This document shows positions 9,358-22,180 of a DNA stretch of 64,000 nucleotides, piece after piece; within the stretch, counting starts at the first letter, position 1, and the number at the start of each line of letters is the position of its first letter. The notes beneath the pieces were generated by a model. That model made no database searches, was not told the origin of the DNA, and worked only from the letters and a program-made list of their open reading frames with translations. The position numbers and the translations under genes are program-made. This DNA is from Sipunculus nudus (Eukaryota > Annelida > Sipuncula > Golfingiida > Sipunculidae): positions 8,063,464 through 8,127,463 of the forward strand of contig CM049320.1 of NCBI GenBank assembly GCA_026874595.1, written 5' to 3'.

Positions 9358-11697
9358 GGCCATCCTTAAAAAGTTCTGTGTTGGGGCTAACCCGGCCGGT
9401 CGTGATTTTTGGCTGCGGCTAGAATTTTTTTTTGACATATCTGCAAATTAATATTTTTATATGATCTGCCGCAAGCACCTGGGCCCGTAAAAATCTGCCT
9501 TCATGTGCTAGAAAAATAGTCCTTCTATTACATTTTTAGATGCACTTAATTTCCATAATGAAAGGTATTACCCAACGTCGCCGATCGTTTAATTTGAGCC
9601 CAAACAATTAGTCAGGTTGTGCCTATATATATACACGTGGAACGATCGCTACACTCGTGCGCGAGAGTAGAAAAACTGCCGGGAAACCGCCATCAAATTT
9701 CGTTGTTCTGGCGAAACAGGCTGAAAAAAATATTGAGCAATTAGAAATGGTTCTTATTTGATTTCAAATAAAGCGGAAGCTTACCGCTGTCGCATTAACT
9801 GATTAAATGAAAGTTCTCTCGACATTCATACTATCAACTGACCAATGTTGGCATTTTAACCATGTGACACGTTGATTTGCATAAACACGTGCCTGGCCCA
9901 CGCAAACGTTCTTGTGATTGGCGGAGCGGTCACGCGTCATAGCCAGAGAGCCAATAAGAGGTCCGTAGTAAAAGTTCACCCCATATGACTTCATTCATCA
10001 CTATTTTGGCGGGAAAATGTTCACTGACATCATGTGGCTTACGCTGCTTATAATTTCTCAGCAACACTCACGGTGCCACCGTGAGTAGGCCTATATCAAG
10101 CAAATGAAGCGGGCCTATTTAATGGAATCTGCAACTGATGATGTGTAACGCACAATCTCCACAAATCAGATGTTTGGTATTACAAGAATTGCGTGATTTC
10201 GTCAGTTCTGTGGCGATCATGACAGGGTTTTGCGAGGTGTCTGACGCATCGTTTCTACCGGCCACAGCTGATCAGAACAGGCATAACATATAAGCGACTG
10301 TCTTTTTTCGGTTGTGTTTCTTTTTAACTGCCTTTGTAAGTTTATTTCATTTTATTAATAGCTTTTATAATAAACAGATATTTCCTGACCGTACGGCATT
10401 TCTTGTTCAGACGTAGACGAGATAGAGATCAACATTGCTCGCTCAGTCATTAATTACAGAAAAATACTAGAATATCAGCAAAAGCTGACAAAAGCCCTCA
10501 GCCAAAAGAGCAGTATTTATGGGTGGTAACAGTAACAAGTATTCATGTAATATTTGTTCTCACATGGATGTTTATCTGTACATATGTCTTTTGTTCAAGT
10601 TGTGAATTGGAACTAGAGAGGTATGAACTTTGCAAGTCTGGCCCCAGTCTTTGTGAGTCATGCAGCACTTTCGAGATCATCAAGGCCAATGACCATTCCA
10701 TTTTCCAAAACAATCCATCCAGTGGTTCCTTAGAAATAAGCTCCTAAGTTTTTTCTATTATAAGCTCTGTGACCTTTGGTCATCCATCTTGGAACTTGAC
10801 CGAGATTTTGTTGATATGTATCAGCACCAAAGAAATGAAATTTCTGTGTTGAATACTTTTGGAGATATCCTCCTCACATGGTAGATGTTAACACACGCCG
10901 GTTATTTTCTATAATTCGCTCTAAAATGTCGAGAAATAAGTCAAGGTCATCCATCTTCTAACTTGACCAATATTTTGTTTGTATATACATCAACACCGAA
11001 GAAATAAAATTCCTAATCAGGGTACTGACATCCAATATATGGTTTCATCTTTCAAGAAGTACAGTTTTACATATATTTATATAAACATTTTATATATTCT
11101 ACTACCTTATTAGGCATTGACTATTACTAAAGAGTTCATTTATTACCATCCTTCTTAATTATACCTCTTCACTTGCAAAGGAAATCTCAAACTGCACTCA
11201 TTCCTACAATTCTAGCACTCGCATACAACACAAAATAAAATTGTCTGCAAATTCATGTGAGATCCAGAACAAGGCTTACAGGCCTAATGCGATACGGTGT
11301 GCAATGGGATATACATCAGTTATAATGCTTCCATGATAACATGCTTGACCATTATTGGAAAAGTACTTGATAACTTTACAAATACGTGAATGTTTGACAT
11401 GTACATGTTCAAAGCATGTACTAAAACATTTTAAACCCAAGTACAGGATTTTAAGCCTGTAATAAAACACAAAATCTGTTCAGAGATACCTTGTTGTGCA
11501 TGTTTCAATGGTATCGAGGCAAGGAATGAATGGAGTACGGGTATGTAATTTGACATAAACCTCGCATGTGCTAATATCCGGTAAAAAAAGGTGTAGTAAA
11601 CTCCAGATCCTCCTTTAAAAAAAATATTTTTTTCCTCCCTACCTGATGACTTTTTTTACCAATGTTAGCCCCAACACAGAAATTTTTAAGGATGGCC
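9358..11697. mobile_element. 2,340 bp inverted-repeat DNA transposon inserted in the helicase gene
   Basis: Termini are 34 bp inverted repeats with one mismatch, starting GGCCATCCTTAAAAA (9358-9391 and 11664-11697). The flanking trinucleotide TGA occurs at 9355-9357 and 11698-11700. Deleting the element and one TGA joins ...STCSIS to KRDSTAQLI... of the helicase in frame, so the insertion is exact. No transposase is recognisable inside, so it is non-autonomous or eroded. A 3 bp duplication and GGCC ends are compatible with PIF/Harbinger-like elements, but TGA is not the usual TWA target, so the class is uncertain. Confidence 0.85.
9440..11660. other. Interior of the 2,340 bp element, no gene recognised
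   Basis: Only short open frames without family features. Two diverged copies of a roughly 200 bp segment with GGTCATCCATCTTnnAACTTGACC lie at about 10770-10880 and 10910-11030. Confidence 0.5.
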
Positions 11698-11880
11698 TGA
11701 TATGCTGCAGGTTGAAGTATCTGTGATGTTGATAGGGACCTTGCATCGGCTATGAAGGGTCCTTCCATTGGGAAGGAGTGTAGCTGCTATCCCGCTAGTG
11801 GCCGTAGCAAAAGCAATCCTCCGTTCTCGTCTGACTGCTGCGAGCAGAGTTGTCAACAGGAATGTTTTTCCAGAACTACC
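11698..11880 (-). pseudogene. Helitron helicase, Walker A exon
   Basis: Encodes GSSGKTFLLTTLLAAV (Walker A P-loop) followed by ATATSGIAATLLPNGRT (motif Ia), diagnostic of Helitron PIF1-like helicases. It continues into 9357 once the insert at 9358-11697 is removed. Just upstream of the P-loop the sequence switches abruptly to the EnSpm-like transposase of the duplicated segment, so the helicase N-terminus is absent. Confidence 0.85.
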
Positions 11881-12260
11881 TTCACTTGTGCATCACAAAT
11901 GATGCTTTTACATTCAAGCTAAATCACTTTTCTTCAAACTTTAATCTGCAGTTGTTCTTTAAGTTCAAGAACAGTATCTTGCAAAAAAATAGTCTTTTGG
12001 TTTTGAATCTCCATAAGCCAGTGCCAATGGGAAAACAGGAAGACGCTCAATGTCAATCACACAGAACTGGTAACAAGGCATTATGTGTACTGCTGAAAAT
12101 CGGCAACCCATCAGTCTTCAGATAAATGGATACAGTTTTGGTGTGCATCCTGGTTTCTTCTGGGTATTTTTTCCAGTATTTCATAATTTGATCTTTCACT
12201 CCCAGATTGAATTAACTCGTTCGGATTTTGTTTGTGGGCCTGTTTGGTAACTTCCCTGGT
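11881..12260 (-). pseudogene. EnSpm/CACTA-like transposase fragment, copy A
   Basis: Translation in pieces gives the family segments LKTDGLPIFSSTHNA, FPLALAYGDSKPKD and IICDAQVK. These resemble the IDGLPLFKSS, GNSKPKS and FICDAPAR blocks of metazoan EnSpm-like transposases. Frames are broken by several indels compared with copy B at 17275-17660. Confidence 0.6.
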
Positions 12261-14929
12261 GGTTTTTAATAAAGTCATTTAATCTTAATAATTGCAATAT
12301 CAATACATTTGAATGCAATGATACACCGAACAATTATCTAGTTTTATCTGATAGTTGATACTCTCAGTTATTCTTTGTTCATTCAATGGATGAGATGGTC
12401 CGGTATTTTTGCCATGCAATCAATTTTTTTTCTAAATTGGGCAACACAGGGTTTACTTGGTATTACTCTAAATTTAAATTAGTGTCAATGCTGATTTCAC
12501 CCAATTTTAATTTTTGCAAGACATGATTTTTCAATAATTTGATGCCACATCGTTAAGTTTTTTAAATTGCCAAGTATTATCAGTATATTTTGTTAGATCT
12601 AATAGACAACAGTTTATAGTATGAGGTTTTTGTCTCGCACAGCCTTCATGAAAATACTCAACCAGTCAGGCGGTACTTCTTATCTATTTGCCTCTCAATA
12701 TATCAACGTAAGTCCCTAATGTTATCACCAACAATGACTTCCTGGAGACTCTGGAGGGCAGACCATGTGTTCATGGGGAACGCATGGTAGGGCAAGGAGA
12801 TTGTAGATTTGCTTGTATGTATTCTCACGTTGGTTGTAGGCAGCTTGCGCTTAAGTTGCAGGCCCATCTTTTGAGCTTCCTCCACATGGCCTGCACGCAC
12901 TGTAGGGAATGCCTGTCTCACTACTTGCGTATACCTGTGATTGATAAATCATTTCATCCATGAAAAATTATAAAGATTAATTATGAAACGGCAAGTTAAT
13001 TCAGATTTTTATATTTATATAAAAATATCTTTATAATTGTATATTTTTACAATGTATTTGATTAGGTTTTGGGGTTTGCAGTTTCTTTTTATTTGACTCT
13101 GCATGTATTCCATTTTCTTCCCTCCCTTCTTTCAAATTCACCACAAAACAAGAAACCCAGGATATATCTGGGAGGGAGCACTTGGTGACCTTTAGCACAT
13201 GTAAACCGATACCAGGATGTTTACTACAAAAATAATTATAAAATATATTCACAAAACTCAGTAAAATTAAATGCCTAATGGTTTATGGTGGTATATGGAT
13301 TCTTCTAAAGTTCCAGCAGTAACATTAATTTGTTGTTTTGTAGCCCCATAAATCGCACATTCACTAGTTGTTTCAGCTTCTTCCCGCTTAGCACAACCGG
13401 TGAAATAATAACCCAGTGCTGACAAACCATGAAAACCAGCATGCAGTCCCATACATGCCATTTACCTCCTTATAGTCTTTCTTCTTTCATCTTGACATTA
13501 AACAGAAGGCCAATGGCACTCGCTTTTTCTACTCACATCTCCTGACAAATGCATGTATGGAGAACAGTTGTTTGATAGGTTTCCATACAATCTTTGACAT
13601 TCCGTCCAGATACCAAACGTGCGATCTGCACAGCGGTTGAAGCTGGTTTTACGTTGCAAATATCAAGTAGCATTGCCCATCATGCCTGACATCTTGCAGT
13701 ACAAACCCCTCTGTCAGAAAATACTTGGGTAACTGTAAAAAAAGTGATTGGATATTTTTAAATGCAGACATGTAATACAAGAGGTTGGCCACATCTGTTA
13801 ATTCTCTCCCAACGATATCCTTGATCTTCAATTAAAAGTTTATAATCATAATGCGGGCGAGGCTTATTGTTTTCCTTTAATTTGTAACTGAAGGAGTTAA
13901 AAATTATAATCTTTTTCCTGACAGTAAATCAATATTAAAACCATATAGAACTGAAAGTAAAGCCCAACCTTTGGCCCCAAATTGATGCATGTCAGCAGGC
14001 CTGGTTGTCCTGTATGTGCATGCGACATTCTGCCTGCGGGGAAAATATCACCACCGTGTTGTACAAAGGTGGTACTGGCAGGAGCTTCACAGACTCATCA
14101 ACAGGTCATTGGAACTGACAGAATTTGATGCACACTTCAAAGTCCCCAACTCCTTCCAGACACCTCAATATCCTTCTCCTGAGCTGTGACCAGCCTGTGT
14201 GGCTTGGTCATAAGATCAGCCAGATTTTGCTGCTTCCATTCAGTAAAGTTTTACCAAATGGTTTATACTCTTACAATAATTGTTTGTCCATTTGATGAAT
14301 GAGATGGTTCAGAATTTTTGCTGTGCAATCAAATTTTTGTTTAGACTTGGCAGCACCTGTTTCACTAGGTACATCTCCAAATTTGAACCAGTGTCATGGC
14401 TAATTTCACCAATAAGTTCAGCTAGCCTTACCATTTTTACCAAAGATAATCCTCATATTTCATCATTAAATCTAAACTAAAAACCGTGGTGCATATTATA
14501 CATGGAGGTATAATTTTCCAACTATTTTCTGATGCATTAAACATTGATTGGTAGGCCGTAAGACTGCCAAAATTATCAGCCGGTGTTGAGCGATAATAAA
14601 GGAATTAAGAAAAATAAAGGAATAAAGAAATCAATAATATAACATAACGTTTGATCTTATTTATTGCATTCATTTCAAAATACTTAAGATAACCTTTGAT
14701 ATGACTTGTAATCCCAGAAAACTAATGAAATGCCAACTGGAATATGCAGCTTGCTGAGATAGTTTGACACCGTTGTTAATTAGTAGATGGTGCCTAATGC
14801 GCTACCATTGGAGCCCTGTAAAGGAATACTGGTTTTCTTTAATGGGGAAATGACCCATGACACACTAATTAGTTTCCAAAAAGTTTGACCCTTGAGTGGA
14901 ATACTTGTCTGATTGTGATTGCTTTGGCT
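12261..14929. other. Unclassified transposon-derived block, copy A
   Basis: Minus-strand fragments such as LPYHAFPMNTWSALQSL (12703-12921) and TSECAIYGATKQQINVTAG (13267-13461) have counterparts in copy B at about 18815-19500. This shows the block was duplicated, but I recognise no family. Frames are short and broken. Confidence 0.5.
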
Positions 14930-15960
14930 TTAATTAGCCTGCTGGTGACAGCTCCATGATGCTGTCACCTCTATCATTGCTGTCATCAAGCTGCTTCTTT
15001 CTACAAACTTCTGATCGCTGCTTGAGCCACCATAGGCAGAAGGAATGTTGGAAATCAGGCCCCCAGGAATCTTGCCAACAACAAAAACCTCAGCAGTATT
15101 TCTGTTTATGTAAGTAGGTAGCCTGCTGTGAAAGGGGACATTGTGGTTTTTAATTGGGCACTCCATACCATCCAGAATGATTTTGGTGGCGGGGTATTTC
15201 CTGGCAAAGTCAGAAGGCATTATTAGGAAACCTGGTCCCTCGTATGCCAGATATCTAAATCCTGCCATTGATCAAACTTAAAGTTAATCCAGCTTATGAA
15301 AATGTTTGAGACCAAAAATTCAGATATGTCAAACATCAAAGCAAGGTCTTTGTTGGAACAATATTGTCTAAGTTTTATCAATGTTAAAAATAACTGGTTG
15401 GGCACAGAAAACAGCTGACAGTTCCTCCACCTGTAGTTTAAATCATGAGCTGCTGGGCCTAGAGTGTTCAGTACAAACATGAATCTTGCATATGTTTCAA
15501 GTCCAGTCAGGGGGTGCACAGCATCATCATTGTGAGTGTAGTTCTCAATGTTGTAAGGTGAATTGTGAGGGGTCTGTGTGCCAGCTGTCACAGGTAACCT
15601 CTCGGTCTTACAAGTGGGGTTGTGTTCTGTGTGTCGGTAGGACTCCTCTTCTGTTGTCACCACAACTTCATTCTCTACTACAGGCCAGGAGCTTCAAACG
15701 GCTGATTATCCTGATGATTCAGCGCTTTGCTGGCTCGCTCAGACCTCTTGGTTTCTGGAGTGGATTCTTTAGTCCAAAAGAAGACACTTGGCACAGCGTC
15801 AGGTTTCAACAGTCTTCCTTGTGGACTTGCCCCTACAAATCATATTGTTACTGTTTTTATATTCGTGCCTGCAACCAAGACAAACTTGAGAAATCATGGG
15901 GTTTTAGTGTAAAAACAGAAAATGTATACATGTCTGCTTATTTAAAAAGTTCTAGGTAAT
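14930..15960 (-). pseudogene. THAP/ISL2EU-type (DDE_Tnp_4) transposase, copy A
   Basis: Cut-and-paste transposase remnant. The minus strand starts with a THAP-domain tail (LLKPDAVPSVFFW, about 15790-15830). A linker follows, then the helix-turn-helix region NQLFLTLIKLRQYCSNKDLALMF, and then the catalytic core with IILDGMECPI (first Asp) and SAYGGSSSDQ (second Asp). The frame changes near 15230-15268, stops interrupt the THAP part, and the third catalytic segment is frameshifted (MTAMIEV instead of TACDRGDS). It is dead. Confidence 0.78.
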
Positions 15961-16382
15961 ATAGTATCAGCTGTGGGTTCACATTGATACTCAATGAAAT
16001 GGTATAAATATTTTTTGGTTAACAACCGTGCTGTATTATTTTGTTATATTATCAAATAATTTCATATTAATACACACACACTGACACACACACACATACC
16101 GGTGTTTATATATATGTTTATAATCATACATATCAGTGTCTTACATATATATGTAACAGAAAGTAAATGTTCAATACTGACGACTTTGTGTTTATTCCTT
16201 ATTTACTTAATTATTACATGTGCTCACTCTTACTTAGCAATAAATCACATAATATATTTTAAAAGTTAAAGCAGTGGGAAAAATTCAACACTTTTGGCTT
16301 TGTGCTAATTCTTAAATTGAACTAAATTATTAAACATGATAGATGATAGAACTGCCTCGGCAATAAGTAACTTAATTAAAGT
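15961..16382. other. AT-rich tail with (CA)n, copy A
   Basis: Non-coding; matches 21591-21658 joined to 24415-24765 in copy B. It shows the uninterrupted target site of the rolling-circle element found in B. Confidence 0.7.
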
Positions 16383-16898
16383 TTAAGAGTACAGCAAGAT
16401 TTTTCGGAAATTTTCGGAATGGTTCACAGTTTGATGTGGGAACCCTAGGTCAGCCAAACAATGGTATGCTGCCCAACAGTCCGAACGTATGATTGAGTCT
16501 GTATATATATGTTTTTGAATAAGTGGTATCAATGTTTCTTTTCTATGATCTGGCACAACAAACATGAATATTTATTTCTTATCTAAATGTTCGCGTCCAC
16601 AAAAAACCCATGCTCCCTTGAAGATATGGCCACAGTGGAATTTTCTCTTCGAGAATTTCGACTCGTCGATTTCTACAACGATACCCAGCCCGCCGATTTT
16701 TTCTCCACCATCTGATTCCCTCAGGAGTGTTTCCTCACAGACTTCCCGTGGGGAGCTACACCAATCAACCAAAGTATTCTTACTACAACCAGTCTTTATT
16801 TGAATTTGACTTTGGGTTAGACCAAGGCTCCACATGTAAGTGATATTTAATATCTCTTCTAAAGTTAAGTTTGACACATCGAACCAACTACCATGTCG
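16383..16898 (-). pseudogene. Merlin-type (IS1595/ISXO2-like) transposase fragment
   Basis: Starts within HGSWFDVSNLTLEEILN, the N-terminal family block. It continues through NTLVDWCSSPREVCEE and the DDE core segments GIVVEIDESKF (first Asp) and SIIRSDCWAAYH (second Asp). The catalytic third acidic residue segment (usually NTIEGTW) is missing because the sequence stops after VNHSENFRK. One in-frame TAA at 16572-16574 separates two otherwise continuous halves. Merlin elements are cut-and-paste DNA transposons related to bacterial IS1016. Confidence 0.82.
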
Positions 16899-16902
16899 AA
16901 TA

Positions 16903-17092
16903 GATAATTTAAATACATATGAACCTTCTTTAAATTAGGTAGATATGTAGTGGCTCATTTCTGATGCCACTACCCCCCTCACCAGGGCCAGGGCATCCTG
17001 TAAATACAAACGTCAACTCACATTTATAACAATTATTTATGTGACAGGGAGAATGAAAGTCAGTGTGACATTAAGCCAAAATGTTACGACAA

Positions 17093-17153
<61 letters not shown>

Positions 17154-17272
17154 CAATGTTTTTGACATGTTGACATATTATTCTTCCATTCCAAACACCC
17201 TCCTTTGTGCATCTGTATTAATCACAGCCATGGTTTCCACTTTAGAGCTTTGTATTTGTTACCTTTGGCTTA
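16903..17272. repeat. Duplication copy B, left segment (pairs with 7086-7440)
   Basis: Begins inside the tail of a PHD array unit and runs through the (TA)n tract. It joins directly to the EnSpm-like fragment without the Helitron block present in copy A. Confidence 0.85.
17096..17149. repeat. (TA)n microsatellite
   Basis: About 27 AT repeats. Confidence 0.9.
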
Positions 17273-17274
17273 AC

Positions 17275-17660
17275 TTGTGCATCACAAATGATGCTTTTAC
17301 ATTCAAGCTAAATAACTTTTCTTCAAACTTTAATCTGTAGTTGTTCTTTTAGTTCAAGAACAGTATCCTGCAAAAAAATAATGTCTTTTGGTTTTGAATC
17401 TCCATAAGCCAGTGCCAATGGGAAAACTGGAAGACGCTCAATGTCAATCACACAGAACTGGTAACAAGCATTATGTGTACTGCTGAAAATTGGCAATCCA
17501 TCAGTCTTCAGATAAATGGATACAGTTTTGGTGTGCATCCTGGTTTCTTCAGGGTATTTTTTCCAGTTTTTCATAATTTGATCTTTCACTCCAAGATTGA
17601 AGTAACTCGTTTGGATTTTGTTTGTGGGCCTGTGTGGTAACTTCCCTGGTGGTTTTTAAT
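17275..17660 (-). pseudogene. EnSpm/CACTA-like transposase fragment, copy B
   Basis: Better preserved than copy A. The order is SYFNLGVKDQIMKNW, IYLKTDGLPIFSSTHNA, FPLALAYGDSKPKD, ELKEQLQIKV and SIICDAQVK. The frame is open from 17589 to 17323 and then broken by a stop. This matches the central part of metazoan EnSpm-like transposases; catalytic completeness cannot be judged from this fragment. Confidence 0.62.
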
Positions 17661-17734
17661 AAAGTCATTCAATTTTAATAACTGCAATATCAATAAATTT
17701 GAATGCAACGATATACCGAACAATTACCTAAAAA

Positions 17735-18395
17735 TGCAAGATTAACAATGTGATGCTTCATTAGAAATATATCTTATAACCATGACTAACAATAATCCAA
17801 AAGTGTCAAATTTTAATACCAGTTTGGTGCACCAATTTCCTAATGACCAACAAAGTTTGACACAACACACCTGATGATACTATATATCTTCTTGAGGAAG
17901 ATGCATTGCCAGAGCATAAATCTTGATTGCAGGGAGGGGGGTGGTCACACAACGCACGCATTATAATTAATCACTGCCTTCATTACCCAAATAAGTGCAA
18001 AAGTGTTGTAAACTTACATGTTTTGTTTGTGGGTCTTCTAATATTTATGCTCATTTCTTTATTTCCTTTAAGAGAGTTGTGGACCTGGCTTTTATTCATT
18101 TTTTTTCCTGGGTTTTTACTTTAATTTTTCTATGCAACCACTCCTAAACATCTATCCCTGAGGATCACTTTGTTTGGGTCTGCTGGCATTGAACAACTGT
18201 AGAAATGTGTTAAGTGGCACTCCCCTTGTAATTGTTCACGATTTCTCCAAATGGTATACATGTATAGTCACTGGAATGGATGGCATTGGCTGCACACTCC
18301 GAGTCTCCCACTCCTATCAGACACCTCTTAATTTCCTTCACTGATAAATAACTAGTGTGTGTAGCTTGATGGTACGATCCGCTAGTCATTGCTTC
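17735..18395. other. Copy-B-specific 660 bp
   Basis: Not present between the matching flanks of copy A. No gene is recognised; it could be an insertion in B or a deletion from A. Confidence 0.5.
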
Positions 18396-20659
18396 TTCCG
18401 TTCACTAGTTTTATCTGATGGTTGATACTCTCAGTTATTCTTTGTTTATTTGATAGATAAGATGGTACGGTGTTTTGCCATGCAATCAAATTTTTTTTTC
18501 TAAGTTTGGCAACACCGGTTTCACTTGGTATTTCTCCAAATTTGAATAAGTGTCAATGCTGATTTCACCCAATTTTATTTTTGCTAGACATGATTTTTCA
18601 ATAATTTGATGCCATGTCGTTAAGTTTTTTATAGCCAAGTATTATCAGTATATTTTGTTAGATCTAATAGACAAGAGTTTTTTTATTATGGTATTATTTC
18701 ACAAAACTTCAACATTGATATTTGTTCGCACAGTCTTCATGAAATTACTCAACCAGTCAGATTGTACTTCTAATCTATTGCCTCTCAATATGTCAATGCA
18801 AGTCCCTCGTGTTGTCACCAACAATTACTTCCTGGAGACTCTGGAGGGCAGACCAAGTGTTCATGGGGAACGCATGGTAGGGAGAGGAGATTGTAGATTT
18901 GCTTGTATGCATTCTCATGCTGTTTGTAGGCAGCCTGCAGGCCCATTTTTTTTAGCTTCCCTGACACGGCCTGTGTCCAGAGAAAGCAGCATCTGTGAAG
19001 TGTCACTGTAGGGAATACCTGTCTCACTACTAGCCACATACCTGTGATTGATAAATCATTTCATCCATGAAAATTATAAAAATTAATTATGAAACCGCAA
19101 GTGAATTCAGATTTTTATATTTATATAAAGAATATCTTTATAATTGTATATTTTTACAATGTATTTGATTAGGTTGTGGGGTTTGCAGTTTCTTTTTATT
19201 TTACTTTGCATGTATTCCGTTTTCCCCCTCCCTTTCTCAAAATTCACCACAAAACAAGAAACCCGGGATATATCTGGGAAGGAGCACTTGGTGACCTTTA
19301 GCACATGTAAACCGATACCAGGATTGTAATTAACATCAACATGTTTACTACAAAAATAATTATAAAATATATTCACAAAACTCAGCAAAGTTAAATGCCT
19401 AATGGTTTAAGGTGATGAACTGATTCTTCTATAGTTCCAGCAGTAACCTTAATTTGTTGTTTTGTAGCTACATAGATCGAACATTCACTAGTCATTCAAG
19501 CTTCTTCTGGCTTAGCACAACTGGTTAAACAATAACCCAGTGCTGACAAACCACAGAAACCAGCATGCAGTCCCATACATGCAATTTACCTTCTAAAAGT
19601 CTTTCTTCTTTCATCTTGACATTAAACAGAAGGCCAATGGCACTTGCTTTGCCTGCTCACATCTCCTGACAAATGCATGTATTGAAAACAGTTGTTTGAT
19701 AGTTTCCTGTATGATCTTTGACGTTCATTCCAGATACCAAACGCGCGATCTGCACAGCGGTTAAAGCTGGTTTTACATTGCAGATATCAAGAAGCATTGC
19801 CCATCTTGCCGGACATCTTGCAGAACAAACCCCAAACAGGTTTATCAATAGGTCATTGGAACTGACGGAATTCACTGCACACTTGAAAGTCCCCCATTCC
19901 TATCAGACACCTCGATATCCTTCTCCTGAACTGTGACCAGCATGTGTGGCTTGGTCATAAGATCAGCCAGTTTTTGCTTCTTCCATTTAGTTAAGTTTTA
20001 CCTGATGGTTTATACTCTTATATAATTGTTTGTCCATATGATTAATGAGATGGTTCAGTATTTTTGCTGTGCAATCAAATTTTTGTCTAGACTGGGCAGC
20101 ACCTGTTTCACTAGGTACATCTCCAAATTTGAACTAGTATCATGGCTAATTTCACCAATAAGTTCAGCTAGCCTTACCATTTTTACCAAATATATTCCTT
20201 ATTTTTTATCATTAAATCTAAACTAAAAACCCTGGTGCTTATTATACATGCAGGTATAATTTTCCAAAAATTTTCTGGTGCATTAAACATTGTTTGGTAG
20301 GTTGTAAAACTGCCATAATATCAGATGGTGTTAAGCCATAATAAAGGAATTAAAAAAATTAAAGGAATAAAGAAATCAATTATATAACATAAAGTTTAAT
20401 CTTATTTATTGCATTCATTTCAAAATACTTTATATATACCTTTGATATGGCTCTTAATCCCAGAAAATTAATGATATGCTGACTGGAATATGCTGCTTGC
20501 TGAGATAGTTGGTAGATGGCGCTGTATGCGCTACCATTGGAGCCTTGTAAGGAATACTGGTTTTCTTTCATGTGGAAATGACCCATGACACACACTAATT
20601 ATTATACAAACAGTTTAACCCTTGAGTGGAATACTGGTCTTAATGTGATTGCTTTGGCT
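18396..20659. other. Unclassified transposon-derived block, copy B
   Basis: Counterpart of 12330-14929. A minus-strand fragment (about 19657-19820) reads DICNVKPALTAVQIARLVSG; no family is recognised. Confidence 0.5.
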
Positions 20660-21590
20660 TTAATTAGCCTGCTGGTGACAGCTCCATGATGCTGTCACCT
20701 CTATCACATGCAGTTATCAAGTTGCTTCTTGCTACAAACTGCCCATTGTAGGTAGCATTCTGCGAAAGGAGACATTTGGGTTTTTTAATTGGGCATTCCA
20801 TACCTTCCAGAATGATTCTGGTGGTGGGGAATTTCCTTGGAAAGTCTGACGGCATAAAGAAGGAAAACTGGCCTCTCGTAGGCCAAATATCTAATTCCTG
20901 CCAATGATCATACATAGAGTTAGTCCAGGTTATAAAAATGTTTGAGACCGAGAATGCAGATATATCAAACATCAAAGCAAGGTCTTTGTTGAAACAATAT
21001 TGTCTAATTTTTATCAATGTTAAAAAAAACTGGTTGGGCACAGAAAGCAGCTGACAGTTCCTCCACCTGTAGTTTAAATCATGAGCTGCTGGGCCTAGAG
21101 TGTTGAGTACAAACATGAATCTTGCATATGTTTCAAGTCCAGTCAGGTGGTGCACAGCATCATCATTGTGAGTGTAGTTCTCAATGTTGTAAGGTGAATT
21201 GTATGGGGTCTGTGTGCCAGCTGTCACAAGTGGGGTTGTGTTCCCTGTGCTTTGGGGACTCCTCTTCTGTTGTCACCACAACTTCATTCTCTACTACAGG
21301 CCAGGAGCTTCAAACGGCTGATCATCCCGATGGTTCAGCGCTTTGCTGGCTCGCTCAGACCTCTTGGTTTCTGGAGTGGATTCTTAAGTCCAAAAGAAGA
21401 CACTTCGCACAGTTTCAGGTTTCAACAGTCTTCTTTGTGGACTTGCCCCTACAAAACATATTGTTACTGTTTTTATATTGTTGCCAGTGACCAAGAAAAA
21501 CTTGAGAAATCATGGGGTTTTAGTGTAAAAACAGAATGTATACATGTATGCTTATTTAAAATGTTCTAGGTAATATAGTATCAGCTGTGG
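20660..21590 (-). pseudogene. THAP/ISL2EU-type transposase, copy B
   Basis: One open frame runs from 21227 to 20664 and keeps the HTH region, LDIWPTRGQFSFFMPSDF, IILEGMECPI (first Asp replaced by Glu) and TACDRGDSIMEL (third catalytic segment). About 40 codons containing the second catalytic Asp are deleted between NATYN and GQFVARSNL compared with copy A. The upstream THAP part is broken. It cannot be active. Confidence 0.78.
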
Positions 21591-22180
21591 GTTTACATTG
21601 TTAATCAATGAAATGAATAAGTGTGAATATATTTTGTTAATAACCGTTCTGTATTATTGTATCCCCAGACAAAGTTGGGGGGATACTATGTTTTCATACT
21701 ATGTTTGACCTTGAATAGGTCCAATTTTGGGGAAAATCACACAAATTCTTAAATATCTCAATAAATCTTGCATGGATTGATCCCAAAATCAAGTTGATGG
21801 AAGATCATGGATAGGATTGTCATGTTCCAGAAACTGGTGGCGCCACCTATTATTCTTTACTTGTTTTTGTGCTGTTTATCACCCCCAAAATTGCTACTTG
21901 ACAGTACTGTGAGCATTATAAGTCAAAAACTAATGGACAGATTTCTCTTATATTATGCATATACATAGATATGGGTTATGGGATGATGTATATATAAATT
22001 GGGGTCATGACCTTTCCTATTAGAGTGGCCTTGACCTTGAATATTGCCATATATGGTGAAAATTACACAAAATCATTAATATCTCAATAAGGGATGCATG
22101 GATTGATCCCAGAATCAAGTTGATGGAAGATCATGGATAGGGTTGTCATGTTCCGGAAACAGGTGGTGCCACCTGTTATT

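Larger units (their letters stand above)
7441..11880 (-). mobile_element. 5'-truncated Helitron carrying a helicase gene, copy A only
   Basis: The right-hand duplicate (around 17265-17275) lacks this block, which defines both edges. On the coding strand the left edge ends CTAG followed by T, the expected Helitron 3' terminus. The right edge lies at the Walker A motif of the helicase, so the Rep domain and the 5' end are missing. The block contains helicase exons at 7876-9357 and 11698-11880, plus a later 2,340 bp insertion. A clear 3' hairpin is not preserved. Confidence 0.7.
11881..16395. repeat. Duplication copy A, main segment (pairs with 17273-24765)
   Basis: The order of matching blocks is: EnSpm-like fragment, unclassified block (12330-13690), 14090-14900, ISL2EU-like transposase and AT-rich tail to about 16395. 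Copy B repeats these in the same order and orientation. A has about 390 bp at 13700-14090 that B lacks. B has about 660 bp at 17735-18395 and a 2.75 kb element at 21659-24414 that A lacks. Confidence 0.85.

Noticed and set aside
15486-15959. 157-codon plus-strand open frame
   Set aside because: Antisense of the THAP/ISL2EU transposase, which carries the recognisable motifs.
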